Shown here: one piece after another, positions 18,857 through 27,023 of the stretch
How positions within the stretch are numbered: position 1 is the first letter of the stretch
Layout: every line of letters starts with the position of its first letter
NCBI GenBank assembly: GCA_000495735.1
Contig: AYMD01000009.1
Span: forward strand, 175,176 to 239,175
Direction of reading: 5' to 3'
DNA length: 64,000 nt
Origin: an uncultured Acidilobus sp. JCHS
GTDB taxonomy: Archaea > Thermoproteota > Thermoprotei_A > Sulfolobales > Acidilobaceae
Position numbers and translations under genes: made by a program
Notes under the pieces: model-generated
The model's database searches: none
Seen by the model: the letters and a program-made list of their open reading frames with translations, nothing else
What the model was told of the DNA's origin: nothing

Positions 18857-19114
18857 ATGGTGTTAAAGGTGAAGGTAAGGCACATAAAAGCCAGAGAGGT
18901 AAAGGGCAGGAAAGAGGTGGGGTCTAAGGTCTACGAGTATGAGTACTTCACGCTGCCTCTGAACCTTTACGTCAAGAAGCACGTAATAGAGAGGTGGGGT
19001 AGCGAGTTCACGATAGAGGTTGATGATGATTTAGGTGTGATATGCGTAAAGCCCAAGAGCATAGGCGACCTATTAGGCCTGGCTAAGTGCCCTTCAGTTT
19101 CCCTTAGGAGCTGA
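18857..19114 (+). CDS. Small conserved-type protein, possibly AbrB/SpoVT-like
   Basis: 85 residues, basic N-terminus, then alternating beta strands: YEYEYFTLPLNLYVKKHVIERWG followed by FTIEVDDD and ICVKPKS (quoted in parts). The pattern LPxNLYVKKH-x-G-x(2)-hydrophobic-D resembles swapped-hairpin AbrB-type DNA-binding proteins, but the match is by eye only. Its own promoter lies just upstream. Role unknown; a small regulator or chromatin protein is a guess. Confidence 0.5.
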   Translation: MVLKVKVRHIKAREVKGRKEVGSKVYEYEYFTLPLNLYVKKHVIERWGSEFTIEVDDDLGVICVKPKSIGDLLGLAKCPSVSLRS

Positions 19115-19171
19115 TCCTTTTTACATTAATAGAAACCTTTTATAGTAATAACTTGTTGACAGGTCTCACGG

Positions 19172-19345
19172 ATGACCCCTCACCTGATGGGGGCGCTGCC
19201 CCAAGGGCCAGGCGATAATGTGATAAGGGGCGCCAACCACCGTAGATGGGGCCCCGTGCCGTTGGGCCTGACGGCCGCCCATGACGCCGCGGAGGGCGTA
19301 AGCTCCCTGCGGCAAGAGGTGGAAGTCCCTAGGCACAACGAGTGA
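19172..19345 (+). CDS. Short ORF, possible remnant of an IS605-type TnpB C-terminus
   Basis: 57 codons from ATG to TGA. The translation begins MTPHLMGALPQGPG, contains RRWGPVPLGL and ends SSLRQEVEVPRHNE. The ending is reminiscent of the tails of crenarchaeal TnpB proteins (K/RQEV-x-P-R), and the following DNA carries strong inverted repeats as at IS200/IS605 right ends, but no zinc-ribbon or DED catalytic part remains. A TATA-like TTTTATAG at 19138-19145 precedes it. It could equally be a genuine small protein or a structured RNA. Confidence 0.3.
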   Translation: MTPHLMGALPQGPGDNVIRGANHRRWGPVPLGLTAAHDAAEGVSSLRQEVEVPRHNE

Positions 19346-19402
19346 ACGTAAAACAGGATGAGGATGAGAGCCTAGGGACAAACGGTCTAGGGAGCCCCCT
19401 AG
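19285..19402 (+). repeat. Cluster of inverted repeats (structured RNA or element end)
   Basis: Three strong hairpins: GCCGCGGAG (19286-19294) with CTCC-CT-GCGGC (19303-19313); GTCCCTAGGC (19325-19334) with GCCTAGGGAC (19370-19379), a perfect 10-bp match across a 35-base loop; and CTAGGG (19387-19392) with CCCTAG (19397-19402) across AGCC. The last two share the CCTAGGG core and could pair alternatively. Nothing else is visible between 19115 and 19455 apart from the short ORF. The TTATAA box for the downstream gene is near 19427-19434. Confidence 0.55.
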
Positions 19403-19455
19403 CGCAGTAATGTTGTTTAAAACCCTTATAACCAAGCCCTGCCGTCCTTACTAGG

Positions 19456-20889
19456 GTGCAAGGCCTGCTTTTCGGAACCGCAGGCGCAAGGGGACCTTAT
19501 CCAGCTCGCATAAACCCCAAGCTAATTTATGACATAGCCCTGACAGCGTCAGGCGTGGTGGCTAAGAACTCCGGCAGTGCCGTAGTTGGCCACGACCCAC
19601 GTACCACAAGTCCCCTGCTTTCCCTTTCCGCCGCCGCAGGATTCATGGCAGGAGGACTAGATGTGATAATGATAGGCGAGGCACCTCTTCCTGTTGTAGC
19701 TTATGAGGTAAAGAGGTCAAGGTCTAGCTTAGGGGCTGCGATATCAGCAAGTCATAATCCTCCCACTGATAACGGGATTAAGCTGTTCAAGGCAGGCGGC
19801 TTTGAGCTGTACAGGTCTGAGGAAGAGGCCATTGAGAGGTCTATTGGCTCGCGTTCAGAGGTGGAGTGGAGCAGGGTGGGCTCTTACATTTTGGAGCCCT
19901 CGGCCCTGGAGGCCTATATTAATGACGCGGCCCTGAGGGTCGACCCCTCCGAGTGGAGGAGAGGTGACCCGCCACGCCTTGTAGTGGACTGCGCCAACGG
20001 GGCCGCCAGCATAGTGACGCCCAAGCTGCTCAGGAAGGCTGGCCTAGGCAACGTGGTCACGGTCAACTGTAACCTTGACGGCATGTTCCCTGGCAGGCTT
20101 CCAGAGCCAAGGCCTGACGTGTTGCAGTCCCTGACGCCAGTCCTGGACGCGACTAACGCCGAGGCCATGATGGCCCACGACGGTGACGCCGACAGGCTCG
20201 CCCTGGTAGTTCGCGGCCTGGGCTTCATTAAGCAGGACCTTGTCATAGCCCTCCTGGCCGAGAGGGCCCTAAGGGATCACAAGGGCACGGTAATAGTGTC
20301 TGTTGACGTAGGTTACGAGGTAGAGGAGGTAGTAGAGAAGAACGGGGGCAGGCTTGTAAGGGCGCCGCTTGGCAGACTGCATGAGTATCTGGCTTCGAAC
20401 CCTGACGCCCTGATGGCAGCTGAGCCCTGGAAGTACATAGAGCCCCGTTGGGGCCCCTGGCCTGACGGAATCTACCAGGCCCTAGTGGTCACCGATGAGG
20501 TCATGGTAAGAGGTCAGAAGTTCGGCGAGGTCTTCACGAAGATGCCCAGCTATCCCAGCATGAGACTCTCGTTCGTTGTACCTGGGCCTGAGGAGAGGGG
20601 GAGACTCTTTAAAGGGATGCTGGCTGACTTGGAGGGAGTACTGAGGCCAGCGAAGGTCGTAAGCCGCCTTGATATAGATGGCCTAAGGCTTCAGGCTGAC
20701 GACGGCTCATGGGTCCTGCTGAGGCAGAGCGGCACCGAGTACAAGGTTAGGGTTTACGGCCAGGCGCTTACGCCTGCCAGGCTCATTGAGCTGCTGAAGG
20801 GCGTTAAGGACCTCGCGTCAAGGGCTGCCTCAAACATTAACGCCAAGATACTGAGCTTAGAGGAGGCCTACGACCTGGCCTCTCGCTGA
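19456..20889 (+). CDS. Phosphohexomutase (phosphomannomutase/phosphoglucosamine mutase family)
   Basis: 477 residues from GTG. The alpha-D-phosphohexomutase landmarks are present: FGTAGARG near the N-terminus, active-site SASHNP (97-102, phosphoserine S99), metal-binding DGDADR (242-247), and the C-terminal phosphate-binding RQSGTEYKVRVYG. Interconverts hexose 1- and 6-phosphates for glycan or lipid head-group synthesis. It could supply the sugar nucleotidyltransferase encoded at 62888-63604. The exact sugar is not decided. Confidence 0.9.
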   Translation: MQGLLFGTAGARGPYPARINPKLIYDIALTASGVVAKNSGSAVVGHDPRTTSPLLSLSAAAGFMAGGLDVIMIGEAPLPVVAYEVKRSRSSLGAAISASHNPPTDNGIKLFKAGGFELYRSEEEAIERSIGSRSEVEWSRVGSYILEPSALEAYINDAALRVDPSEWRRGDPPRLVVDCANGAASIVTPKLLRKAGLGNVVTVNCNLDGMFPGRLPEPRPDVLQSLTPVLDATNAEAMMAHDGDADRLALVVRGLGFIKQDLVIALLAERALRDHKGTVIVSVDVGYEVEEVVEKNGGRLVRAPLGRLHEYLASNPDALMAAEPWKYIEPRWGPWPDGIYQALVVTDEVMVRGQKFGEVFTKMPSYPSMRLSFVVPGPEERGRLFKGMLADLEGVLRPAKVVSRLDIDGLRLQADDGSWVLLRQSGTEYKVRVYGQALTPARLIELLKGVKDLASRAASNINAKILSLEEAYDLASR

Positions 20890-20902
20890 GGAGCGCAGGC
20901 CT

Positions 20903-21316
20903 TCACTGCTTGGCCATCGCGACATACGCCTTGACCTTTCTCTCAAGCTCTGACTTAGAGACGGACCCGACCACTGTATCCATGACCTTACCATCGACAA
21001 GTATAAGTATTGATGGTATGTGCCTTACCTTGTACTTGTCTGCCACGCTGTAGGCAGCGTCAACGTCAACCTTCCCATAGGCTACACCGGGTGCTAGGTT
21101 CTCAACAGCGACGTCCCTGTAGGTCTTATAGAACGTGACGCAGGGGCCGCACCACTCGGCCGTGAAGTACAGGAACACGACCTTGTTCACACCTATGATG
21201 TCCTGAAGGTTTGACGAAGTTACGTCCACTATGAACTCCTTTAGTACCTTTTCGAGCAGGGAGGCCCTTTCGTTAAGGGCCTTTGCGAGCTCAAGCCAAG
21301 CATCGCCTGTGGACAT
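20903..21316 (-). CDS. Thioredoxin-like protein
   Basis: 137 residues. The redox motif WCGPC lies at 55-59 in FLYFTAEWCGPC; the cis-proline segment VRHIPSILILVDG follows near 97-109. An extra N-terminal helix of about 35 residues precedes the thioredoxin fold. It probably acts as a cytosolic protein disulfide reductant. Divergent from the Tes-like gene; a TATA-like TAATATAAAC on the minus strand near 21349-21358 gives a short leader. Confidence 0.9.
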   Translation of the reverse strand: MSTGDAWLELAKALNERASLLEKVLKEFIVDVTSSNLQDIIGVNKVVFLYFTAEWCGPCVTFYKTYRDVAVENLAPGVAYGKVDVDAAYSVADKYKVRHIPSILILVDGKVMDTVVGSVSKSELERKVKAYVAMAKQ

Positions 21317-21423
21317 GCCTAAATCCTCAAGGTTAAACCCAAAGGAGAGTTTATATTAGCTCCGTACTAGACGGTCATTATATAACTAACAATGACTGTG
21401 AAAGGCTTTATACTTGCGTAAGC

Positions 21424-21430
21424 TTATAAA
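21424..21430 (+). promoter_or_regulatory. TATA box and Shine-Dalgarno of the Tes-like gene
   Basis: TTATAAA at 21424-21430 and GGAGGT at 21452-21457, eight bases before the TTG start at 21465. The ribosome-binding site supports TTG as the start. Confidence 0.6.
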
Positions 21431-21464
21431 ACTGAAGAGAGGGCTAGACGTGGAGGTTTGAGGC

Positions 21465-23240
21465 TTGGCCGTAACGCAGGTGACCAAAGCTAATAACGCG
21501 TCCTTGACCGTGCTTCCGTCGCCAGCGAGGCTTATCAGAGAGAATAACGCTGGCTACGTTGAGATAGCCGAGAGGAAGATCCCCATAGGGGGTCCTATAC
21601 CACCCCTGAGGGAGGGGGAGAAGCACCTTAACTTCACAACAAGCCTATGTCCTGTCTGTATGAGGCTGCTGCCCGCAAGGGTCTTCGAGAGGGATGGCAA
21701 AGTATACATAAGGAAGATCTGTCCAGAGCACGGGGAGTTCGAGGAGCTTTACTACGGCGATGCCGAGCTTTACCATAAGATGATGAAGTATGAGGAGACA
21801 GGTCATGGCACAGGCAAGGTTAAGGCCTACGTCCAGCTGACGGCCCCCTGCCCGTTCAACTGCGGCCTCTGCGCCATGCATGAGAACCACACAGCCCTCG
21901 TCAATATAGTTGTGACTAACAGGTGCAACCTGAGCTGCTACTACTGCTTCTTCTACGCCGAGAAGGCGGGCTACGTCTATGAGCCCACGATTGAGCAGAT
22001 CAGGTACCAGATAAGGCAGGTCAAGAAGCAGGGGTTCACGCTGGCCGTGCAGCTGACGGGCGGCGAGCCCACCATGAGGGACGACCTGGTCGACATAGTT
22101 AAGATGTTGAGGGAGGAGGGAGTCCGCCACATACAGCTCAACACCGAGGGCATAAAGTTCGCCGAGATGTATTTCAACGACCCAGCCTCCGCCATAAACT
22201 ACGCTAAGCAGCTCAGGGAGGCCGGCGTCAACACTGTCTACCTCAGCTTTGACGGCGTGACCCCTAAGGCCAACCCCAAGAACCACTGGGAGATACCCTA
22301 CATCTTTGAGGTATTCAGGAAGTCCAACATGACGAGCGTGGTCCTCGTGCCGACCCTTATAAAGAACATGAACTTCAACGAGATGAGCCTCATACTCAAG
22401 TTCGCAGGAAAGAACATGGACATAGTGAGGGCGGTCAACTTCCAGCCCGTGAGCCTCACGGGGCAGCTAAAGAAGAGCGAGAGGGAGAAGATGAGAGTCA
22501 CGATAGCGGACGCCATAAATGGTATCGAGGAACAGACGGAGGGCCAGATAAGCAAGAACACCTGGTATCCGATACCTGTCGCGGCCAAGTTCGCTAAGTT
22601 CATAGAGGCGGCCGTAGGCGGCGAGCAATTCTGCATGGCCAACCACCCCATGTGTGGGGCAGCCAACTACGTCTTTGTTGAGAGAGGCCCAGACGGCATA
22701 CCTACCAGGTTCGTTCCGCTCGCCGACTTCTTTGACGTTGAGGGCTTCATAGAGTACCTTGACGAGCAGAGGTTCAACTTGGAGGACTCGAGATTCAAGA
22801 AGCTCGCGCTCGTAAAGGGGCTCATAGACCTCAGGAAGTTCGTGGACGAGGAGAAGATGCCGAAGGAGCTGAGCTTTTCAAAGCTCCTCAGGAGCGTCCT
22901 TATAAAGAGGAGCTATGAGGCGCTAGGAGAGCTTCACTACAAGATGCTCTTCATAGGCATGATGCACTTCATGGACCTCTACAACTATGACGTTGAGAGG
23001 GTGAGGCGCTGTAACATACACTACACGCTCCCTGACGGAAGGGTTGTGCCGTTCTGCGCGTTCAACGTTCTTGAGAGCCTGTACAGGGACTACGTACAGG
23101 CCAAGTACAAGAAGGCCGAGCTGTCAAAAGACGCTACGAAGACCTTCAACCCTGGCGAGAAGTATGATAGGTCAAAGTATATACTGAGGATCAGGAAGGA
23201 CCCGCTTTACATCGAGGCCTACAAGGGCTTCCTGTTCTAA
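21465..23240 (+). CDS. tes: Radical SAM protein of the tetraether lipid synthase (Tes/MJ0619-like) family
   Basis: 591 residues. Cysteine layout matches the Tes family: CPVC (62-65), CPEH (86-89), CPFNCGLC (129-136) followed by HT, then the AdoMet cluster motif CNLSCYYC (154-161) and the LTGGEPTMR segment. More cysteines in the C-terminal half (QFCMANHPMCG, RRCNIHY, VPFCAFN) could hold extra clusters. Tes joins the phytanyl ends of two archaeols to give membrane-spanning GDGT lipids. Variation (CYYCFFYA after the cluster) means a paralogue with another C-C bond-forming substrate is possible. Confidence 0.68.
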   Translation: MAVTQVTKANNASLTVLPSPARLIRENNAGYVEIAERKIPIGGPIPPLREGEKHLNFTTSLCPVCMRLLPARVFERDGKVYIRKICPEHGEFEELYYGDAELYHKMMKYEETGHGTGKVKAYVQLTAPCPFNCGLCAMHENHTALVNIVVTNRCNLSCYYCFFYAEKAGYVYEPTIEQIRYQIRQVKKQGFTLAVQLTGGEPTMRDDLVDIVKMLREEGVRHIQLNTEGIKFAEMYFNDPASAINYAKQLREAGVNTVYLSFDGVTPKANPKNHWEIPYIFEVFRKSNMTSVVLVPTLIKNMNFNEMSLILKFAGKNMDIVRAVNFQPVSLTGQLKKSEREKMRVTIADAINGIEEQTEGQISKNTWYPIPVAAKFAKFIEAAVGGEQFCMANHPMCGAANYVFVERGPDGIPTRFVPLADFFDVEGFIEYLDEQRFNLEDSRFKKLALVKGLIDLRKFVDEEKMPKELSFSKLLRSVLIKRSYEALGELHYKMLFIGMMHFMDLYNYDVERVRRCNIHYTLPDGRVVPFCAFNVLESLYRDYVQAKYKKAELSKDATKTFNPGEKYDRSKYILRIRKDPLYIEAYKGFLF

Positions 23241-23313
23241 CGAGAAGCCGTAAAGGCCTTTCATACGATGTCAGGCCTTCTGATCACGCTCAGCGACCTC
23301 AGCATTAGCCAAG

Positions 23314-23967
23314 TTAAGAGCGCCCAGAACCCAGAACCTTGTACCTCAGGTTGACCCAGCCGCCGCAGAGAACCTCATAGGACGTGAGGTAGAGCCTGAC
23401 CCCCAGGCTCCTGGTCTGTGGGCCTCCTATTATTGGCGTGCCAGCCCCAAACACGTAAGGCGCGATGGTGATCCAGAGCTCGTCAAGGAGCCCCTCCTTC
23501 ATGAGGCTGTATATAGTGAGGCCTCCGCCCTCAACCAACAGCCTCTTCACCCCAAGCCTCTCCCTTAGCTCTTCTAAGGCCTCCGTAAGGTTAACCCCCT
23601 CGGGCGTCCCAGACTCTATTACAATGACCCCCCTGCTCCTGTAGGCCTCCAGCTTTGACCGTGGGTGACCTCTTCTCGTTATGATGACGGAGCGGCCCGG
23701 TACCTCGAATACCCTCAGATCGGGCGGCACCTGCAGGCTTCCGTCGAGCACCACCCTGATGGGGCTCCTTCCTATAGCCAGCCTAGTGGTCAGTGAGGGG
23801 TTATCAAGTATGGCCGTCCTTGCTCCCACCATGACCCCGTCAGCCCATGCCCTGAGACTGTGAAGGAGCTCAAAGTCCTCATTACAGCTAAGCCTTGAGA
23901 AGCCCCTGTCGTCAGCTATCCTGCCGTCAGCCGTCATCGTTGAAAACGCTATGGTGTAGGGCCTCAA
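23314..23967 (-). CDS. 2,5-diamino-6-(ribosylamino)pyrimidinone phosphate reductase (RibD C-terminal family)
   Basis: 217 residues of the dihydrofolate reductase-like RibD_C fold: MTADGRIAD near 12-20, ADGVMVGARTAILDNPSLTTR near 42-62 (read in two parts), the NADPH-binding RLLVEGGGLTIYSLM and a C-terminal strand region. It reduces the ribosylamino pyrimidine to its ribitylamino form in archaeal riboflavin synthesis. No other riboflavin gene is adjacent. Its 5' end faces the yjbQ gene. Confidence 0.88.
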   Translation of the reverse strand: MRPYTIAFSTMTADGRIADDRGFSRLSCNEDFELLHSLRAWADGVMVGARTAILDNPSLTTRLAIGRSPIRVVLDGSLQVPPDLRVFEVPGRSVIITRRGHPRSKLEAYRSRGVIVIESGTPEGVNLTEALEELRERLGVKRLLVEGGGLTIYSLMKEGLLDELWITIAPYVFGAGTPIIGGPQTRSLGVRLYLTSYEVLCGGWVNLRYKVLGSGRS

Positions 23968-24016
23968 GGTCCCGCTTCAAGCAACGCTTTCTACGCCCCG
24001 GCCTAAAAGTTAGCTG

Positions 24017-24436
24017 GTGAGCGCCCTGAGAGTTGAGAGTTTCTCATTCACGGTCAAGACCACAAAGAGGTTTGAGGTTGTAGACGTAACCCAGCAAATC
24101 CAGAACTGGCTCTCATCAATAAAGGCAGCCGACGGTATTGCCCTGATATCAGTACCCCACACGACGGCGTCCTTGACCGTTAACGAGTCAGAGGCTGGAT
24201 TGAAGACGGACATAATAGACGCGGCAACAAGCCTCTTCAACCCCCAAGGTCCCTGGAAGCACAACATGATTGACGATAACGCCCACGCCCACCTGACGTC
24301 GGTCTTCATAGGCTCTTCTCAGTGCCTGCCAGTGGAAGGAGGCAGGCTCAAGCTGGGGACGTGGCAAAGAGTCATGTTGATTGAGATGGACGGTCCTAGG
24401 ACGAGGACCATAGAGGTAAAATATCTGGGGCTCTGA
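24017..24436 (+). CDS. YjbQ/UPF0047 family protein
   Basis: 139 residues from GTG. UPF0047 signatures: VPHTTASLTVNE (about 46-57), HAHLTSVFIGSS and GTWQRVMLIEMDGPR near the end. The family is a trimeric beta protein with a conserved His-rich site; thiamine phosphate synthase-like activity has been reported for some members. It sits alone between convergent and divergent minus-strand genes. Confidence 0.88.
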   Translation: MSALRVESFSFTVKTTKRFEVVDVTQQIQNWLSSIKAADGIALISVPHTTASLTVNESEAGLKTDIIDAATSLFNPQGPWKHNMIDDNAHAHLTSVFIGSSQCLPVEGGRLKLGTWQRVMLIEMDGPRTRTIEVKYLGL

Positions 24437-24445
24437 AATCGAAAT

Positions 24446-25040
24446 CTACGCGAGACTCCTCAAGCTCACCTTCACGTCAGTTTCTGTTAGCTCGATCAGC
24501 GCGTACCTGCCGTCCCTCAGAGGACCTGGGTTAACAGCGACTATGCCCTCATAAGCCTGGTGGCCTGGAGACTCATGTACATGTCCAAAGAGATGAACCC
24601 TGGGCTTAGCCATCAACGAGAGCTCTCTAATGCTCTTGAGACCTACTCTGACCCCCATAAAGGTCCTGTCAAGGACGCCCTTGGGGGGATGATGTGTGAC
24701 CAGAACGTCAAGTCGGCCCGCTTTAGAGAGATCCGACCTGAGCGCCATGACGTCACCCGCGTGATCTATGCCGCCGACTCCGCCAAGCCGAAGCCCGCCC
24801 AGCTCGCGGACCCTCCCATCAATAAGTACGCCAAGGGACTGAAGATATCTCCTCACGGAGATATCATCGACGTTACCAGTCACGGCAACCGCCCTGTCCT
24901 TGAAAGGCTCCCAGCTCCTCAGCGGCTTCAACGCACTCTAGGTCGCCGCTAACTACGACTATATCGAAGGACTCAGTTGATAGAACCCTGTGTAAAGGCT
25001 CAAGGCCGCAGTGGACGTCAGTTATGTGTAAGATTCTCAC
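24446..25040 (-). pseudogene. Metallophosphoesterase (YfcE-like) split by a single-base frameshift
   Basis: A GTG at 25038-25040 overlaps the stop of the upstream DUF763 gene (GTGA), and the first frame reads MRILHITDVHCG ... IVVVSGDLE, motifs I and II of calcineurin-like phosphoesterases. That frame stops at a TAA after about 55 codons. The remaining motifs, TGNVDD, THHPP and GHVH, are in a frame shifted by one base; the switch is needed around 24921-24931 (GCCGCTGAGG). Skipping one base joins them into about 197 residues with every metal-binding motif. It may be a sequencing error, a programmed +1 shift or a recent mutation. Confidence 0.8.
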
Positions 25041-26164
25041 CTGCTCTCACCAAGCCTTTCAGCTAACGCCCTTAGCCTGGCTAAGGCCATGAGCTTTTCC
25101 CTGCTTCCCACCCTTGCCTCCTCAAGGGCCTGCCTCAGGTACTCTATAACCTTGGCAGCCGTCTCCCTATCGTAAGGGTAAGGCACGCCGTCCTTGCCCC
25201 CAACCGCGTACGCGTAGGCGAACGGATCGAGGGGGACCGTTACAGGGTCCCTCACAGAGGTAGGCACTGAATATATTACGTCAGCCACCAACGCTAGCGC
25301 CCTCACTACCTTAGGCCCGAGCCCAGGCGCTACGGCAAGCTCGCCCTCTGAGCTTGGCTGCGCCCTGAACAGCGCCTCTAGGGCCTTCGTGAACTGCCTA
25401 GACGGCATGACTGGCTTGTAGTAGGCCTTCACAGGAACCCTTAGCTCGCCCTCTAAGTACCTAAGCAGCGAGGGAGCGCCGATGGCCGCGTTGGCCTCCG
25501 CTAAAAGCCTGAGGAACCTCTCCTTACCCTCGCCCAATATATCGAGGTATGCCCTTCTTGCGGCCCTGCTCTCGGCAGCCGTCGCGTTGAGGGTCACGGT
25601 CCCCCTGAAGCCTGCTACCCCACTGAAGGGTTCGTCGAGTGAGTCCTTGTCTACGTGATACCTTCTAGCCATCCCTGCCGTGGGGTTCATCCCCTGCTGT
25701 ATTACTACGGCCTCGCCAGTCTCGGCCACCACGAGCCCGTGTATGTACGTGTCGTAGCCGTCCTGAAGGAACGTTGAGGCCGCCCTCGCGGCTACCTTGC
25801 TGAACCTGAAAAGCCTTGAAGCGTCAAGACCGTACCTCCTCTCGGCCTCCTCGGTTTCATCCTTTACCTGTAACATCCTCCTTCCCTTGCCTCCAAGCAC
25901 TATGAAGCCAAGGTCCTCAGACCAGCTGATCTCCTTGAGCAGGGACAGGACAACAGTTGTGCTGCCGCTGCTGTCCCAGTCCATACCGATTACGTTGTTA
26001 AACGCCTGGAACCAGACGGGGTCAGCGAGGGCCCTGACAAGGTTCGAGGGACCCCTCTCCTCAACGATGACCTTGACGATCCCTCTGGAAAGCTCCCTCA
26101 TAATCCTCAGTAGCCCCGGAGGCACGTGCCCGTCGTGAAGTGGTAGCTCCGCAGCCCCTGTCAA
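25037..26164 (-). CDS. DUF763 family protein
   Basis: 375 residues, full length for the family. Signature near the N-terminus: AELPLHDGHVPPGLL and then DPVWFQAFNNVIGMDWDSSG (the latter about 47-66). Further family landmarks are a DGYDTYIHG stretch and GMNPTAGMARRYHV. A helix-hairpin-helix-like APGLGPKVVRALA segment near 280 suggests nucleic-acid binding; DUF763 proteins are found mostly in thermophiles, with uncertain function. Its last bases overlap the metallophosphoesterase start. Confidence 0.9.
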   Translation of the reverse strand: MTGAAELPLHDGHVPPGLLRIMRELSRGIVKVIVEERGPSNLVRALADPVWFQAFNNVIGMDWDSSGSTTVVLSLLKEISWSEDLGFIVLGGKGRRMLQVKDETEEAERRYGLDASRLFRFSKVAARAASTFLQDGYDTYIHGLVVAETGEAVVIQQGMNPTAGMARRYHVDKDSLDEPFSGVAGFRGTVTLNATAAESRAARRAYLDILGEGKERFLRLLAEANAAIGAPSLLRYLEGELRVPVKAYYKPVMPSRQFTKALEALFRAQPSSEGELAVAPGLGPKVVRALALVADVIYSVPTSVRDPVTVPLDPFAYAYAVGGKDGVPYPYDRETAAKVIEYLRQALEEARVGSREKLMALARLRALAERLGESR

Positions 26165-26224
26165 GGCTCCAACTCTTAGGGTTCCTCTAGAAGGTATAAG
26201 GTCAACGCAGGGCCGCAGGGATCG

Positions 26225-26890
26225 CTAGGCCTTGCCCATAGACTTCATGAGCCTCTCACGGGACTGTACGTCCACCAATAACGCCTTAGTGCTGTCTATC
26301 AGGGCCCTCGCGACGTCAACCTTGTGCCTTACGTTAGGAAGCACCGAGTCAGGGTAGTCAAGGCTCTTTAGGGCATTGTGTATGGTCTCCATGATCGCCA
26401 AGGCTCTCCAGGCCTCCTCCAGGTTCTCCTTAGCTACGCTGTCCAGTGCGTGTCTCCTCAGCTCGCCAACGACGTCAGCAAGCCCCTGAAGGTATGGAAC
26501 TGGGTCAACGCCCAGCTCCTTAAATGATGGGACCTTTGCGTGCGTCATTAATGAGAAGAACACCTTAGCCTCAACGTACTCGCTGACGGCGTTGTAGACG
26601 AGGCCTGAGTGAAGGAGCTCAGGATATGGGGACGCTGACTCTATTAGCCTCCTCACAAGCCTCTCGCACTCGCCTAAGGCCTCAGAGGCCTTATTGATGT
26701 CACCCTGATGCAAATAGGTTATGCTGAAGCCGCTGTACCTTATTACGTCGCGACTGACCTTAACAGCCTCCTCCCTTGCCGCGTCTAGCCTCCTCAGGTA
26801 CTCGTCAGCTTCCTGCACGGACCTCTCTATGTTCGCAATTACATCGCTGACCTCTGCGCCGCTCACGGCGCCCACACCGGCTTCCGTCAA
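26225..26890 (-). CDS. Translin family protein
   Basis: 221 residues, helical throughout, matching archaeal translin (COG2178): the SREDVIRYSG-like segment here reads SRDVIRYSG, followed by LVYNAVSEYVEAKVFFSL and a late YPDSVLPNVRHKVDVAR. Translin forms octameric RNA- and DNA-binding rings; archaeal members act as RNA-binding or RNase-associated proteins. It lies immediately beside tRNA-Ile, divergently. Confidence 0.85.
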   Translation of the reverse strand: MTEAGVGAVSGAEVSDVIANIERSVQEADEYLRRLDAAREEAVKVSRDVIRYSGFSITYLHQGDINKASEALGECERLVRRLIESASPYPELLHSGLVYNAVSEYVEAKVFFSLMTHAKVPSFKELGVDPVPYLQGLADVVGELRRHALDSVAKENLEEAWRALAIMETIHNALKSLDYPDSVLPNVRHKVDVARALIDSTKALLVDVQSRERLMKSMGKA

Positions 26891-26926
26891 AACCTTTTTA
26901 TCTCCTTAAAAAGGATATGATTTGAA

Positions 26927-27020
26927 GGGCCCGTAGCTCAGCCAGGTGGAGCGCCCGGCTGATAACGTGAGGCCGGCAGAGACCGGGCGGTCGGGGGTTC
27001 AAATCCCCCCGGGCCCACCA
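26927..27020 (+). tRNA. tRNA-Ile(GAT) with a 17-nt canonical intron
   Basis: Acceptor GGGCCCG pairs with CGGGCCC, T arm GGGGG-TTCAAAT-CCCCC, anticodon stem CCCGG/CCGGG, loop CTGATAA with GAT at 26961-26963. An intron of 17 nt (26965-26981) sits after position 37. CCA is encoded at 27018-27020. The intron is too short for a long inner helix, so its bulge-helix-bulge is less clear than in the other tRNAs here. Confidence 0.93.
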
Positions 27021-27023
27021 CCT

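Noticed and set aside
19150..19440. RNase P RNA or SRP RNA
   Set aside because: The GAGGNNGAAGTCC-like stretch near 19315 resembles RNase P conserved region I only loosely, too little sequence follows it, and no ACAGAA-type 3' region is seen; the SRP helix 8 GGAAG/GCAG loop is also absent.
23250..23313. C/D box sRNA on the minus strand
   Set aside because: CTGA-like boxes are present but the spacing leaves only about 5 bases for a guide and no real C box is found.
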